A stretch of 64,000 nucleotides of DNA from Tateyamaria pelophila (GTDB lineage: Bacteria; Pseudomonadota; Alphaproteobacteria; Rhodobacterales; Rhodobacteraceae). Shown here piece after piece: positions 16,533 through 24,698 of this stretch. Every line of letters starts with the position of its first letter. Position 1 is the first letter of the stretch. The position numbers and the translations under genes are program-made. The notes under the pieces were generated by a model. That model did no database searches. It saw nothing but the letters and a program-made list of their open reading frames with translations, and was not told the DNA's origin. The stretch spans positions 1-64,000 of the forward strand of contig NZ_JAIMIA010000012.1 of assembly GCF_019966495.1 (NCBI RefSeq). Reading direction: 5' to 3'.

Positions 16533-17756
16533 TCACAGCACCGCATCGAGCGCATCGAGCAGCTGTGTGACATCGTCATCGCTGGTGTAATGGGTGAAAC
16601 TAAGGCGCAAAACGCCGCGTTCCGGGTTAACGCCCATGCCCTGCAAGGCGCGCTGCGCATAGAAGTCCCCGCCCCCTGTCATGATCCCATGATCGGCCAG
16701 CGCCGCAGCCACCGGTAAAGGATCACGGCCCAGATCCAGAGCGAGTGTGGGCGCGCGCAAGGCCGCTTCCGTCGGGCCAAGAACACGCAGATCGTTGCGG
16801 TCTTTGACGGCTTCCAGCACACGGGTCAAGGCGACGGTCTCGCGGTTGCGCATCAGATCATGCACGGCCACACCGCGATTGATCGGGTCCGCGTCTCCTC
16901 CGATGTGATAGTCATAAAGCGCATCGACATAATCCGCCATTCCGGCACAAGCGGCGACTTGTGCGTGATCCGGCCCGGCCGGGGTAAAACGTTTATACAG
17001 GCTCTCGGCATTGAAAAAGTGCCCTTGATTGGGAAGCAATTCGGCCAGGGCACGCCGGACAATCATCAGCCCCTGATGCGGACCATAGGTCTTGTAGGCC
17101 GAGAACAGGTAGATGTCTGGGCCCAGCGTGCCCACATCCGGAAAGCCGTGCGGCGCATAGCTGACACCATCGACACACACAAATGCGCCCGCCGTATGGG
17201 CCAGCGCCGTGATCTCGGTCACCGGATTGATTTCGCCCACCACGTTCGAGCAGTGTGGAAAACAGACCAGACGTACGTTTTCGTCCAGCAGGTCTTCGAG
17301 TGCGGTGGGGTCCAGATGGCCTGTGCCCGGATCAACCATCCATTCGCGCACTTCGATGCCCCTGTCCGCCAACCGCCGCCAAGGGCCAGAATTTGCCTCG
17401 TGGTCCTGATTGGTGACGATGATGGCCTCGCCGGGCTGCATCATCTGCCCAAAGGCTTGCGCCAGAACGTAGGTGTTTTGCGTGGTCGACGGGCCAAAGC
17501 TGAGCTCGTCATTTTGCACACCCAGAATGGCGGCCATTCGGGTCCGCGCCTCGTCCATTTCCGCGCCGCCCAGACGACTGGCGGGGTAATCCGAATAAGG
17601 CTGTACCTTGCGTTGCGTATAAAACCGCATCAGCCTGTCGATGACGTGTTGGCAGGCATAGCTGCCACCGGCGTTCTCAAAGAACGCCTGGCCTTTCAGG
17701 GACGGCTCGGCAAAGGCGGGAAACTGTGCGCGCACGAATTCAAGGTCGAGTTTCAT
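16533..17756 (-). CDS. Class-V aminotransferase-fold PLP enzyme (cysteine-desulfurase-like)
   Basis: A 407-residue fold-type I PLP enzyme. NQDHEANSGPWRRLADRG and CVDGVSYAPHGFPD (PLP-binding Asp) are present, and the Schiff-base lysine is in FSAYKTYGPHQG. No clear desulfurase active-site cysteine loop is visible, so the reaction could be transamination, C-S lysis or another PLP chemistry. Family annotations often read 'cysteine desulfurase-like'. It lies upstream of phrB on the same strand, after a strong terminator for the BCCT gene. Confidence 0.8.
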   Translation of the reverse strand: MKLDLEFVRAQFPAFAEPSLKGQAFFENAGGSYACQHVIDRLMRFYTQRKVQPYSDYPASRLGGAEMDEARTRMAAILGVQNDELSFGPSTTQNTYVLAQAFGQMMQPGEAIIVTNQDHEANSGPWRRLADRGIEVREWMVDPGTGHLDPTALEDLLDENVRLVCFPHCSNVVGEINPVTEITALAHTAGAFVCVDGVSYAPHGFPDVGTLGPDIYLFSAYKTYGPHQGLMIVRRALAELLPNQGHFFNAESLYKRFTPAGPDHAQVAACAGMADYVDALYDYHIGGDADPINRGVAVHDLMRNRETVALTRVLEAVKDRNDLRVLGPTEAALRAPTLALDLGRDPLPVAAALADHGIMTGGGDFYAQRALQGMGVNPERGVLRLSFTHYTSDDDVTQLLDALDAVL

Positions 17757-17790
17757 GGGGACGGGCCTTTCATCTTTGCGCTTAGGATAC

Positions 17791-17822
17791 GAAAAAGGCC
17801 CCGGTGCACAAGCACCGGGGCC
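17791..17822 (-). terminator. Rho-independent terminator of the BCCT transporter gene
   Basis: On the minus strand, an 11-bp perfect GC-rich stem (GGCCCCGGTGC with GCACCGGGGCC, four-base loop) is followed by TTTTT. It lies 24 bp beyond the transporter stop codon. Confidence 0.9.
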
Positions 17823-17846
17823 CGGAAGCCATTCAGATTGGCCTGC

Positions 17847-19697
17847 TTATTCGGCAGGTGCCTCCGCCATCTCGGCAGATGTTGCAGGCACGCCTTCCTT
17901 CTCACGCTTGCCGTCGCGCCAGATCGCCTTGAGCACCGAGACGCCCATCAGGGCCATCACAACACTGAACGGCAGCGCGCCGATCACCATGGCCGTCTGG
18001 ATTGCGCCCAGACCGCCCGCGATGATCAAACCACCGACAACCAGCGCCAATGCCGCACCCCAGAACAGGATGTGGGGCCGCGCCTTTGGTCCTTCGTCGC
18101 CCGCCGCGTTGATCGTGTTGATGATCAATACCGCCGAATCCGCCGAAGTGACCAGGTAGGTCAGCAGCAGGATCACAACAATGATCGACATCAGCCACGC
18201 CAGCGTTGGTTGCAGGATCACTGCCAGCATTGCAAAGAGCTGGTCCGCCTGACCGGCACCGGTAATGGCGCCATCCGCGACCCCGTTCAGTTCCAGATCA
18301 ATGGCGGTCCCGCCCACGATCGCAAACCAGACAAAGCACATGAACGCCGGGATCACGATCGCACCCAATACATACTCACGCACTGTGCGGCCCTTGGAAA
18401 TCCGCGCCAGGAAAACGCCCACGAACGGCGCAAAAGCAATCCACCAGGCCCAGTAGAAGATCGTCCAGGCCCCCTGCCAACCCGACAGACGGCTGTCCAT
18501 TGCGGCGGCATAGGTTGCAGCGATATCCTCTTGCGACAGCGCGGCTGCCGAAGCGGGCAGTCCTTCAGCAAAGGATTGCAGCGACCCCCAGGGGCTCGTG
18601 GCCGAACCGTAGATGCTCGACAGGTCCTCGGTGGGCAGCGCCTGCACGGCGGCTGGCACAGCGGCGTTGAACGTGTCCATCGGAGTTGACGTCCAGACCG
18701 TCAGGATGTTGCCGGGGATGGAGATCAGGTAGTCCCATATCCCCAGAAACAGCGCCTGCATCCCGAAGAAGGTGGAACCAAAGATCAGGAAGAACGCGAG
18801 GATGAAAAAGCTCAGCCCCATGTTGATGTTCGAGAGCCACTTGATGCCCTTGCCCACGCCTGACAAGGCCGAAAGCGTCGAGGCACCCATGATCACAACC
18901 AGCGCCACAACGATGGCGGCGACAGAAACCTTGCTGCCGCCGTCGGCAGTGGCAGTATAAAGCCAGTCACCGAAGCCGATCCGGCTGAGACCCGCGACGA
19001 ATTGCTCAACGCCGAAACCCAGTGTCTGGCTAACACCCAGAACAGTGGCGACAACGGCCACCACGTCGACGGTATGCCCCAACGGCCCCGACAGTTTCGA
19101 CCCGAAGATCGGCACCAGCGCCGACCGGATGGTCAATGGCAAGTCACGACGGTACGAGAAATAAGCAAGACTGAGCCCAACGATGGCATAGGCCGCCCAT
19201 GCCGCAAGCCCCCAATGGGTAAAGGACCAGACATAGGCCTCGCGCACGTTGCCCGCAGAACTGCCCTCGGTCAGCCCCATGATGGTCGATGGGTTGGAAC
19301 CGAAGTGATACATCGGCTCGGCGGTGGCGAAGGTCAGCATCCCGATGCCGATCCCGGCCCCGAACATCATCGAAAACCATGAGAAATTCGAAAATTCCGG
19401 TCGATCTTCGGGATGGCCGAGTCGCAAGCGGCCCGAAGCGGGCAGCACAGCAAGCAAGAGGCAAACGGCCACGAAAAAGGCCATCACATAGACATACCAG
19501 TAATTGAATGTGGCAAGGATAAAGGTGTTGATCCCACCAAGAATAGAAGCTGCGGACTCCGGAAAGGCGACAGCCCAGATAATCAACGCGCCTACCAGCA
19601 ATTTGGCGGTCACGGTCACGTCTTTGGTGAAACCTTTGTAAAAACCACTCTTGGAGGTCTTGATGGGTAAATCCATCAATGGAGGTTCTATTGCCAT
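17847..19697 (-). CDS. BCCT family secondary transporter (betaine/choline/DMSP type)
   Basis: A 616-residue transporter with about 12 membrane helices. The BCCT signature is seen as GAGIGIGMLTFATAEPMYHF, and the helix-8 region IFYWAWWIAFAPFVGVFLAR contains the Trp cluster that forms the quaternary-ammonium-binding box. It would import glycine betaine, choline, carnitine or DMSP across the inner membrane. The adjacent acuI-dmdA genes make DMSP the attractive candidate, but sequence alone cannot separate these substrates. It is followed by a strong terminator, and 263 bp separate it from the next gene, so it probably has its own promoter. Confidence 0.88.
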   Translation of the reverse strand: MAIEPPLMDLPIKTSKSGFYKGFTKDVTVTAKLLVGALIIWAVAFPESAASILGGINTFILATFNYWYVYVMAFFVAVCLLLAVLPASGRLRLGHPEDRPEFSNFSWFSMMFGAGIGIGMLTFATAEPMYHFGSNPSTIMGLTEGSSAGNVREAYVWSFTHWGLAAWAAYAIVGLSLAYFSYRRDLPLTIRSALVPIFGSKLSGPLGHTVDVVAVVATVLGVSQTLGFGVEQFVAGLSRIGFGDWLYTATADGGSKVSVAAIVVALVVIMGASTLSALSGVGKGIKWLSNINMGLSFFILAFFLIFGSTFFGMQALFLGIWDYLISIPGNILTVWTSTPMDTFNAAVPAAVQALPTEDLSSIYGSATSPWGSLQSFAEGLPASAAALSQEDIAATYAAAMDSRLSGWQGAWTIFYWAWWIAFAPFVGVFLARISKGRTVREYVLGAIVIPAFMCFVWFAIVGGTAIDLELNGVADGAITGAGQADQLFAMLAVILQPTLAWLMSIIVVILLLTYLVTSADSAVLIINTINAAGDEGPKARPHILFWGAALALVVGGLIIAGGLGAIQTAMVIGALPFSVVMALMGVSVLKAIWRDGKREKEGVPATSAEMAEAPAE

Positions 19698-19960
19698 GTT
19701 CTATTTGTCCCCTGTTTGCGCGGACTTCTAATTGGACCGCAAACGGAGCCTAACACGATTTTCGGCTTGGGGTGAACACTCGTTGCCAAACTGTCCAATT
19801 TTTATGCAAATGGAACGTGTCGCGCGGAGCCATGTGCACCCGACAATACGCGCCTCAAAACGGTCACGGGCCTGCGGCGCGCTTTAGACTCCACTTGCCG
19901 AAATTACCCAGCTGCGCATCAGATCAGACCGGATGCCGCATGACTTGCGCCATGCGGCAT

Positions 19961-20377
19961 CTAGAGCGCTGCCGCGATGGCCGCCGCATGGCCCTTGATC
20001 GCATCCATATCCCCCATCTGACCGGCAGGCCGCATCGGCAGGCCCGCGTGGCGCGGATGAATATGGAAATGCAAGTGAAACACCTCTTGGCCCCCGGCCG
20101 TCTCGTTGAACTGCTGCAACGTGATACCGTCCGCCGCAAAGGCGACCTTCGCCGCATTCGCCACTTTCTTCACGGTCGCCATGACGGCCGCCAACTGCGC
20201 ATCCGACGCATCCAGAACGTTCCGGCAGGGCATTTTGGGGATCACGAGGCAATGACCGTCCGTGCGCGGCATGATGTCCATGAAACACAAGGTCTCATCG
20301 TCCTCATAGACCTTGAAGGACGGAATTTCGTCCCGCAGGATCTTGGCAAAGATGTTCTGGTCGTCATAGGCAGTCAT
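19961..20377 (-). CDS. HIT family nucleotide hydrolase
   Basis: A 138-residue histidine-triad protein. The catalytic triad motif is HLHFHIHPR near residues 110-118, and NIFAKILRDEIPSFKVYEDD opens the protein. HINT-type enzymes hydrolyse purine nucleotide phosphoramidates. It lies 39 bp downstream of acuI on the same strand and may be the last gene of the dmdA operon; a functional link is not evident. Confidence 0.9.
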   Translation of the reverse strand: MTAYDDQNIFAKILRDEIPSFKVYEDDETLCFMDIMPRTDGHCLVIPKMPCRNVLDASDAQLAAVMATVKKVANAAKVAFAADGITLQQFNETAGGQEVFHLHFHIHPRHAGLPMRPAGQMGDMDAIKGHAAAIAAAL

Positions 20378-20416
20378 GGCAGTCTCCGAACCGGTTCGCG
20401 GTTTTGCATAGGCGGA

Positions 20417-21403
20417 TCAGGCGTTCACGTCCACGACAACACGGCCCTTGACCTGACCTTTCAGGATATCCGCCCCCAATTGCGGCAGGTCCGAAAGGGT
20501 CGCGGGCTGTACCATCGCTTCCAGCTTGTCCATCGGCAGGTCCTTGGCGATCCGGTTCCAGGCACGGACACGGTTGTCATAGGGCTGCATCACACTGTCG
20601 ATGCCCAAAAGGTTCACACCGCGCAGCAAAAAGGGAATGACCGTGGCAGACAGGCCCGCGCCCCCTGCAAGACCAACGGCGGCAATACTTGCGCCATATT
20701 CCATCTGGCCCAACACACGGGCCAGCATCGCACCGCCCACGGCGTCCACGCACCCCCCCCAGGTCTCGCCTTCCAGCGGGCGTTTGACGGTTTCATTGAT
20801 CTCTTCGCGGGCGACAATCTGCGTCGCACCCAACGATGTCAGGTAATCCGCAGTTTCGGGACGGCCCGTCACGCCGGCCACCTTATGACCCAGATTGGCA
20901 AGAATGGCCGTCGCCACGGAACCCACACCGCCCGCAGCACCGGTGACCAGAACAGGGCCGGCCTTGAGACCGTGATCTTCCAGCGCCATGACCGCCAGCA
21001 TCGCGGTAAAGCCGGCCGTGCCCACGGCCATCGCCTGCCGGGTGTCGAGGCCCTCAGGCAGCGGCACAAGCCAGTCGGCCTTAACCCGCGCCTTTTGGGA
21101 ATAGCCACCCCAATGGGCCTCGCCGACACGCCAACCCGTCAACACGACCTTGTCCCCGGGGGCATAGCGATCATCATCGGAGGCCTCGACCGTGCCCGCG
21201 AAATCAATGCCCGGCACATGCGGATATTTGCGCACCAACCCGCCGCCCGGACCGATGCACAATCCGTCTTTGTAGTTCACAGTCGAATATTCAACCGCAA
21301 CAGTCACCTCACCAGAGGGCAGATCGTCCAGTGACAACTGCTGCACCGCAGCCGATGTCTTGCCGCTCTCTTCGTCCTTGTTCACCACCAACGCATCAAA
21401 CAT
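20417..21403 (-). CDS. acuI: Acryloyl-CoA reductase (NADPH), AcuI/YhdH type
   Basis: A 328-residue medium-chain dehydrogenase/reductase of the AcuI group, which reduces toxic acryloyl-CoA to propionyl-CoA. Features are YSTVNYKDGLCIGPGGGLVR near the N-terminus, GIDFAGTVE, and the NADPH-binding GAAGGVGSVATAILANLGH. ATG 21403 is chosen because GGAG sits six bases ahead; an ATG at 21415 overlaps that site. It lies directly downstream of dmdA, as in Ruegeria pomeroyi, where acuI and dmdA are cotranscribed. A GC-rich hairpin separates the two genes here. Confidence 0.93.
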   Translation of the reverse strand: MFDALVVNKDEESGKTSAAVQQLSLDDLPSGEVTVAVEYSTVNYKDGLCIGPGGGLVRKYPHVPGIDFAGTVEASDDDRYAPGDKVVLTGWRVGEAHWGGYSQKARVKADWLVPLPEGLDTRQAMAVGTAGFTAMLAVMALEDHGLKAGPVLVTGAAGGVGSVATAILANLGHKVAGVTGRPETADYLTSLGATQIVAREEINETVKRPLEGETWGGCVDAVGGAMLARVLGQMEYGASIAAVGLAGGAGLSATVIPFLLRGVNLLGIDSVMQPYDNRVRAWNRIAKDLPMDKLEAMVQPATLSDLPQLGADILKGQVKGRVVVDVNA

Positions 21404-21460
21404 CTCATTCTCCATTCCGGGGACAGATCCCCTGCTTCATCTTGCATATTAAACTCCGGG

Positions 21461-21480
21461 GTCCGGGGGCTGGCCCCCGG
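21461..21480 (-). terminator. GC-rich hairpin between dmdA and acuI (attenuator or partial terminator)
   Basis: A CCGGGGG-ctgg-CCCCCGG stem-loop lies just past the dmdA stop codon, without a following T-run. It may stabilise the dmdA message or reduce read-through to acuI rather than fully terminate. A similar GGGGGCCGGCCCCC block lies near 56795, upstream of the sufE terminator. Confidence 0.45.
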
Positions 21481-21488
21481 TCCGGACC

Positions 21489-22595
21489 TTACAACCAGAA
21501 CGCCGCTTGCACAGTGGCGCCGCGCAAGCCGTCCCGGGTCTCAACTTCCAGACGCGTCCCTGGGTCCCAATGAGTCATCCGGACCATACCGATCGACACG
21601 TTTGTGGCAAAGTCCGGGGACCACGCCGCCGAGGTGACCTGCCCTACGCGCTTTCCGTCGGCGAAAACCGGCCAGGGCCTGTCGCAGCCCGACACAGGGT
21701 CCCCATCGATCGCGATCGGGCGGATCTGTTGCACGGGGCCTTCCTTCGACACCCGCAGCAATGCATCTCGCCCGATACAGCCGATCGCCGTTCGGGTATC
21801 GCAAAACCGGCCCAACCCGCATTCATGGGGCGTGTTGTCGTCCGTCATGTCATTGCCATAGGACAAAAGGCCGGCCTCGACCCGTTCAATCGCATTGGGG
21901 CATCCCGCCCGGACGTTCAGATCTTGGCCAGCCGCGAAAAGTGCGTTCCACAACGGCATCCCGATATCCGTTCCGTCCACGTAGATCTCAAAGCCGCCCT
22001 GCTTTGAATAGCCCGAGCGCGCAATCGCCAGATCACGACCTTCGAACTGAAACATGTCAAAGCGGAAGAACCGGATATCCCGGACGCGGTCTCCAAACAC
22101 GCGGGCCATCAGATCATCCGATTTCGGGCCCTGAATGGCCAGCGGGCTGATATCGGGCTCGTCCACAAGCACATCCAGGCGGTAACCGTTGGCAATGCCC
22201 TTGACCCAGAGCAGCAAGTCGCTGTCGGCAATGGAAATCCACCACCGGTCCTCGGCCAGCTTGACCGCGACCGGATCGTTCAACATCCCGCCGGTTTCAT
22301 CGACGATGGGCACGTAATAGCACTGCCCGGGCAGCATCCGGCGCAAGTCACGCGGCGTCAGCATCTGCATGAGGCGGCCCGCATCCGGGCCGCGCAGTTC
22401 CACCTGACGCTCGACAGCGACATCCCACACCTGCACGTGATCCTTGAGGTGGCGATAATCGGCCTCGACACTTTCGAACATCGTCGGCAACAGCATCCTG
22501 TTGTAGACGGTATAGGCTTTGACACCTGCCGCCTCGACCCCGTCAGAAAACGGGGTGCGCCGCAACCGGCGCGAAGGGGAAATCACGGCCATCAT
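21489..22595 (-). CDS. dmdA: Dimethylsulfoniopropionate demethylase
   Basis: A 368-residue aminomethyltransferase (GcvT)-like enzyme that moves a methyl group from DMSP to tetrahydrofolate, giving methylmercaptopropionate. It follows known DmdA closely: ESVEADYRHLKDHVQVWDVA, PGQCYYVPIVDETGGMLNDP, WWISIADSDL, SGYSKQGGFEIYVDGT and GCPNAIERVEAGLLSYGND. The last block sets DmdA apart from GcvT. Its ATG overlaps the DinB stop (ATGA). It is part of a minus-strand series DUF2182, DUF1326, DinB, dmdA, acuI. Confidence 0.95.
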   Translation of the reverse strand: MMAVISPSRRLRRTPFSDGVEAAGVKAYTVYNRMLLPTMFESVEADYRHLKDHVQVWDVAVERQVELRGPDAGRLMQMLTPRDLRRMLPGQCYYVPIVDETGGMLNDPVAVKLAEDRWWISIADSDLLLWVKGIANGYRLDVLVDEPDISPLAIQGPKSDDLMARVFGDRVRDIRFFRFDMFQFEGRDLAIARSGYSKQGGFEIYVDGTDIGMPLWNALFAAGQDLNVRAGCPNAIERVEAGLLSYGNDMTDDNTPHECGLGRFCDTRTAIGCIGRDALLRVSKEGPVQQIRPIAIDGDPVSGCDRPWPVFADGKRVGQVTSAAWSPDFATNVSIGMVRMTHWDPGTRLEVETRDGLRGATVQAAFWL

Positions 22596-23098
22596 TCGTC
22601 CTCGGACATAAAGATCAGGTCACTGACCGGTGCGGTCAGTCCAGCGGCGGTCATCATGGCGTGCACCTGGCCGCGATGATGGGTCTGATGGTTGAACAAC
22701 TGTGCCACACACAGGGCACGCGGCCGTTTAAGGTCCCGCTTCAATGTCCCGGAATACCACGTTAAATCCCCAGTCAGATCAAGAGTCCGAACAGTGTCAG
22801 CCCACATGCGGATCGCCCCGTCCAGACGAAATCTCTCCGCACTCCAAACCGCGTAAGTGGGGGTAAAATTCAAATGGTCCGATCCCGGTTCAGGTGCCGC
22901 GACGCGCGGCTCGAACCGGCTCATCCAAAGCGTGTCACCCCATAGCAGATGATTGAGCGTTTGCAGGATTGAGCCAAAGAAGGCGCCACGGTCTTCGCGC
23001 AGCACGTCTTCGGGCACCTCCTTGAGAACCGCCATCAACTGACGGTTCTGCCAGGCATTGTAGCGGGCCATGGTTTGCACATAACCCGCCTCTATCAT
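22592..23098 (-). CDS. DinB family putative metal-dependent enzyme
   Basis: A 168-residue DinB-like four-helix protein. The three metal-ligand histidines expected of the family are seen in TLNHLLWGD and in NHQTHHRGQVH. DinB-fold proteins include thiol-dependent (mycothiol or bacillithiol) transferases, so a thiol-linked reaction is possible. I chose ATG 23098, 28 bp after the DUF1326 stop, and the gene overlaps dmdA by four bases. Its job in a DMSP operon is unknown. Confidence 0.85.
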   Translation of the reverse strand: MIEAGYVQTMARYNAWQNRQLMAVLKEVPEDVLREDRGAFFGSILQTLNHLLWGDTLWMSRFEPRVAAPEPGSDHLNFTPTYAVWSAERFRLDGAIRMWADTVRTLDLTGDLTWYSGTLKRDLKRPRALCVAQLFNHQTHHRGQVHAMMTAAGLTAPVSDLIFMSEDE

Positions 23099-23126
23099 GA
23101 TCCGCACTCCGGTCCGGTTCGGAACA

Positions 23127-23837
23127 TCACGGCTTGGGACCTTTCCAGTCGATCGCACAGATTTCAGCGGACTTGCCGCCAAAGTCCCAGATGCGGCCAT
23201 AGTCGCGCACTTTGGATTTTACACCGCGCGCCGCGATGATGTCAGGCCCCATCCAGTATTTGGAGTTGGTCACCATCACAGGATGATCCGGGTTACCGCC
23301 GTCGATCATCTCGATCTCGCCCTGAATCTTGCGCCCGATGTAAAGCCCGCGTTTTTTGCCATCGCGAACGATATCCACTTTTTCGCGTTCGGCACCGACG
23401 ATGTCGCTGACCAGCATGTTGAACAGGCCGGTGGTGCCCCCGGCCGATCCGGAGAAGATTTGCAGGATGCCGTTGTAAGCTTTGCCGCTGGCGCGTTCAT
23501 CCACATAGGCGGCCACTTTCCAGCCGCCCTCGCCCATGCGGCCCGGGATTTCCACCATCAGACCGACGTTCAGGCCAGACAGGCTCTCGCCTTCGTAATG
23601 GCCATCGTCGATTGCGATCGCCATCCACGCATAACAGTGCCCTTCCGTCGGCGGATGTGCGCCAAGGCTGACCACACAGGGACAAAACACAGTGCATGAA
23701 CAGTTCAAAAACAACTCGCCCTTGATCGCCCAGTCTGTCGGGTGCATCTGCCGGCGTCCCGAACTGCTGGGCATCCGGCTGTCGATCCGCTGACTGATTG
23801 GCAACTTATCCGCGTCTTTACGTTTCTGAACGGCCAT
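23127..23837 (-). CDS. DUF1326 family cysteine-rich protein
   Basis: A 236-residue protein with the DUF1326 hallmark NCSCTVFCPCVVS near residues 56-68, a four-cysteine cluster suited to binding a soft metal such as copper. Later blocks are GHCYAWMAIAIDDGHY and the C-terminal SAEICAIDWKGPKP. No membrane helix or signal peptide is seen, so it is probably cytosolic. ATG 23837 has GGAGG just upstream, inside the end of the DUF2182 gene (2-bp gap), so the two are coupled. Not experimentally characterised, to my knowledge. Confidence 0.85.
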   Translation of the reverse strand: MAVQKRKDADKLPISQRIDSRMPSSSGRRQMHPTDWAIKGELFLNCSCTVFCPCVVSLGAHPPTEGHCYAWMAIAIDDGHYEGESLSGLNVGLMVEIPGRMGEGGWKVAAYVDERASGKAYNGILQIFSGSAGGTTGLFNMLVSDIVGAEREKVDIVRDGKKRGLYIGRKIQGEIEMIDGGNPDHPVMVTNSKYWMGPDIIAARGVKSKVRDYGRIWDFGGKSAEICAIDWKGPKP

Positions 23838-23839
23838 CG

Positions 23840-24628
23840 TTACATTCCTCCGATAAAGGGCCAGACCAACATGGCGAGGCCGGAGATGATCAGGATCACC
23901 CCCATAGGTTTGGTTACAGCATGCCCGATCTGGGGCAGTTTTTCGAGCACCATGAACAGTGTCGCCAGCCCCATCCAGGCCAGGTTCATCACGCCGCCCA
24001 CAAATCCCAGCGCCATGAAGCCCCAGCAACAGCCCACGCAAAATGCGCCAAGGCCCAGTCCCATACGCACCCCTCCGGCAAAGCCGGTGCGCCAGTGGCC
24101 CAGAAAATAGATCATCGGGCTATGGCAAACGCCGTGGCACATTTCCTTGGTGCGGCTGAACTGAAACCCACCAACCGCCAACAGCAAAAGACCTGCGAAG
24201 ACATTGGACTTGGGAATGCCCAGCATGTCGATCACACCGCCATAAAGCAGCGCCAGTTGCGCGCCCGTGATCAGCGCCGCAAAGGCGACCCAGACGATCA
24301 GGTAGCCGGAGATGACGCCGAGCCACCCGGCGCGGGTGCCGTCCGCTGATATCATCAGGTCTTCGTAGCTGCGCAATGTCGGCACCAGTGTCGGCAGCAT
24401 CATCGCCGCCATCATGATCGCCCACATCCAGAACAGCGGCCCGAAATTCGCCATCGGCATATACATTGGCATGCGCGGGTCCATGGCGGCCATAGCTGCG
24501 CCCATCTCTCCCGGACGGCCGAGCAGATCCACATCCATATCCATCGCCATGGAATACATCACCCACCACGCCACGAGGATCAGGCCGAAAAAGCCCAGCC
24601 AAAGTGTGCTGCGAACAAGATGCGGCAT
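23840..24628 (-). CDS. DUF2182 family integral membrane protein (putative metal-binding)
   Basis: A 262-residue protein with about six to seven membrane helices. It is rich in Met in its first loop (MYSMAMDMDV, then MPMYMPMANF) and has two Cys/His clusters: KEMCHGVCHSP and GAFCVGCCWG. This is the COG5486 predicted metal-binding family. Met- and Cys-rich loops recall copper transport proteins. It is first in the minus-strand dmdA series and is divergent from the GntR and methanethiol oxidase genes, which suggests a part in maturing or supplying that copper enzyme. Confidence 0.85.
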   Translation of the reverse strand: MPHLVRSTLWLGFFGLILVAWWVMYSMAMDMDVDLLGRPGEMGAAMAAMDPRMPMYMPMANFGPLFWMWAIMMAAMMLPTLVPTLRSYEDLMISADGTRAGWLGVISGYLIVWVAFAALITGAQLALLYGGVIDMLGIPKSNVFAGLLLLAVGGFQFSRTKEMCHGVCHSPMIYFLGHWRTGFAGGVRMGLGLGAFCVGCCWGFMALGFVGGVMNLAWMGLATLFMVLEKLPQIGHAVTKPMGVILIISGLAMLVWPFIGGM

Positions 24629-24673
24629 GTACCCTCCCTGGCGATGCGGCGACTCAATGCTTGCCAGATTAAA

Positions 24674-24697
24674 TGTCAGACATTAATATGTAAGACA
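24674..24697. promoter_or_regulatory. Paired GntR-type operator in the divergent promoter
   Basis: Two palindromic half-turn-spaced sites lie in the 70-bp gap: TGTCAGACA (24674-24682, perfect) and TGTAAGACA (24689-24697). Their centres are 15 bp apart. TGTnnnACA-like palindromes are typical of FadR-subfamily GntR operators. A related half-site, TTTCAGACA, lies upstream of the methanethiol oxidase gene near 25497. Confidence 0.55.
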
Positions 24698-24698
24698 A

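Noticed and set aside
16860-18689. 609-codon plus-strand frame opposite the aminotransferase and BCCT genes
   Set aside because: It spans a terminator and two real genes; its composition is that of a shadow frame.
17847-19697. Calling the BCCT transporter a proven DMSP transporter
   Set aside because: The Trp-box motif fits several quaternary ammonium substrates; only gene context favours DMSP.
19772-21334. 520-codon plus-strand frame opposite HIT and acuI
   Set aside because: Antisense shadow of two recognisable genes.
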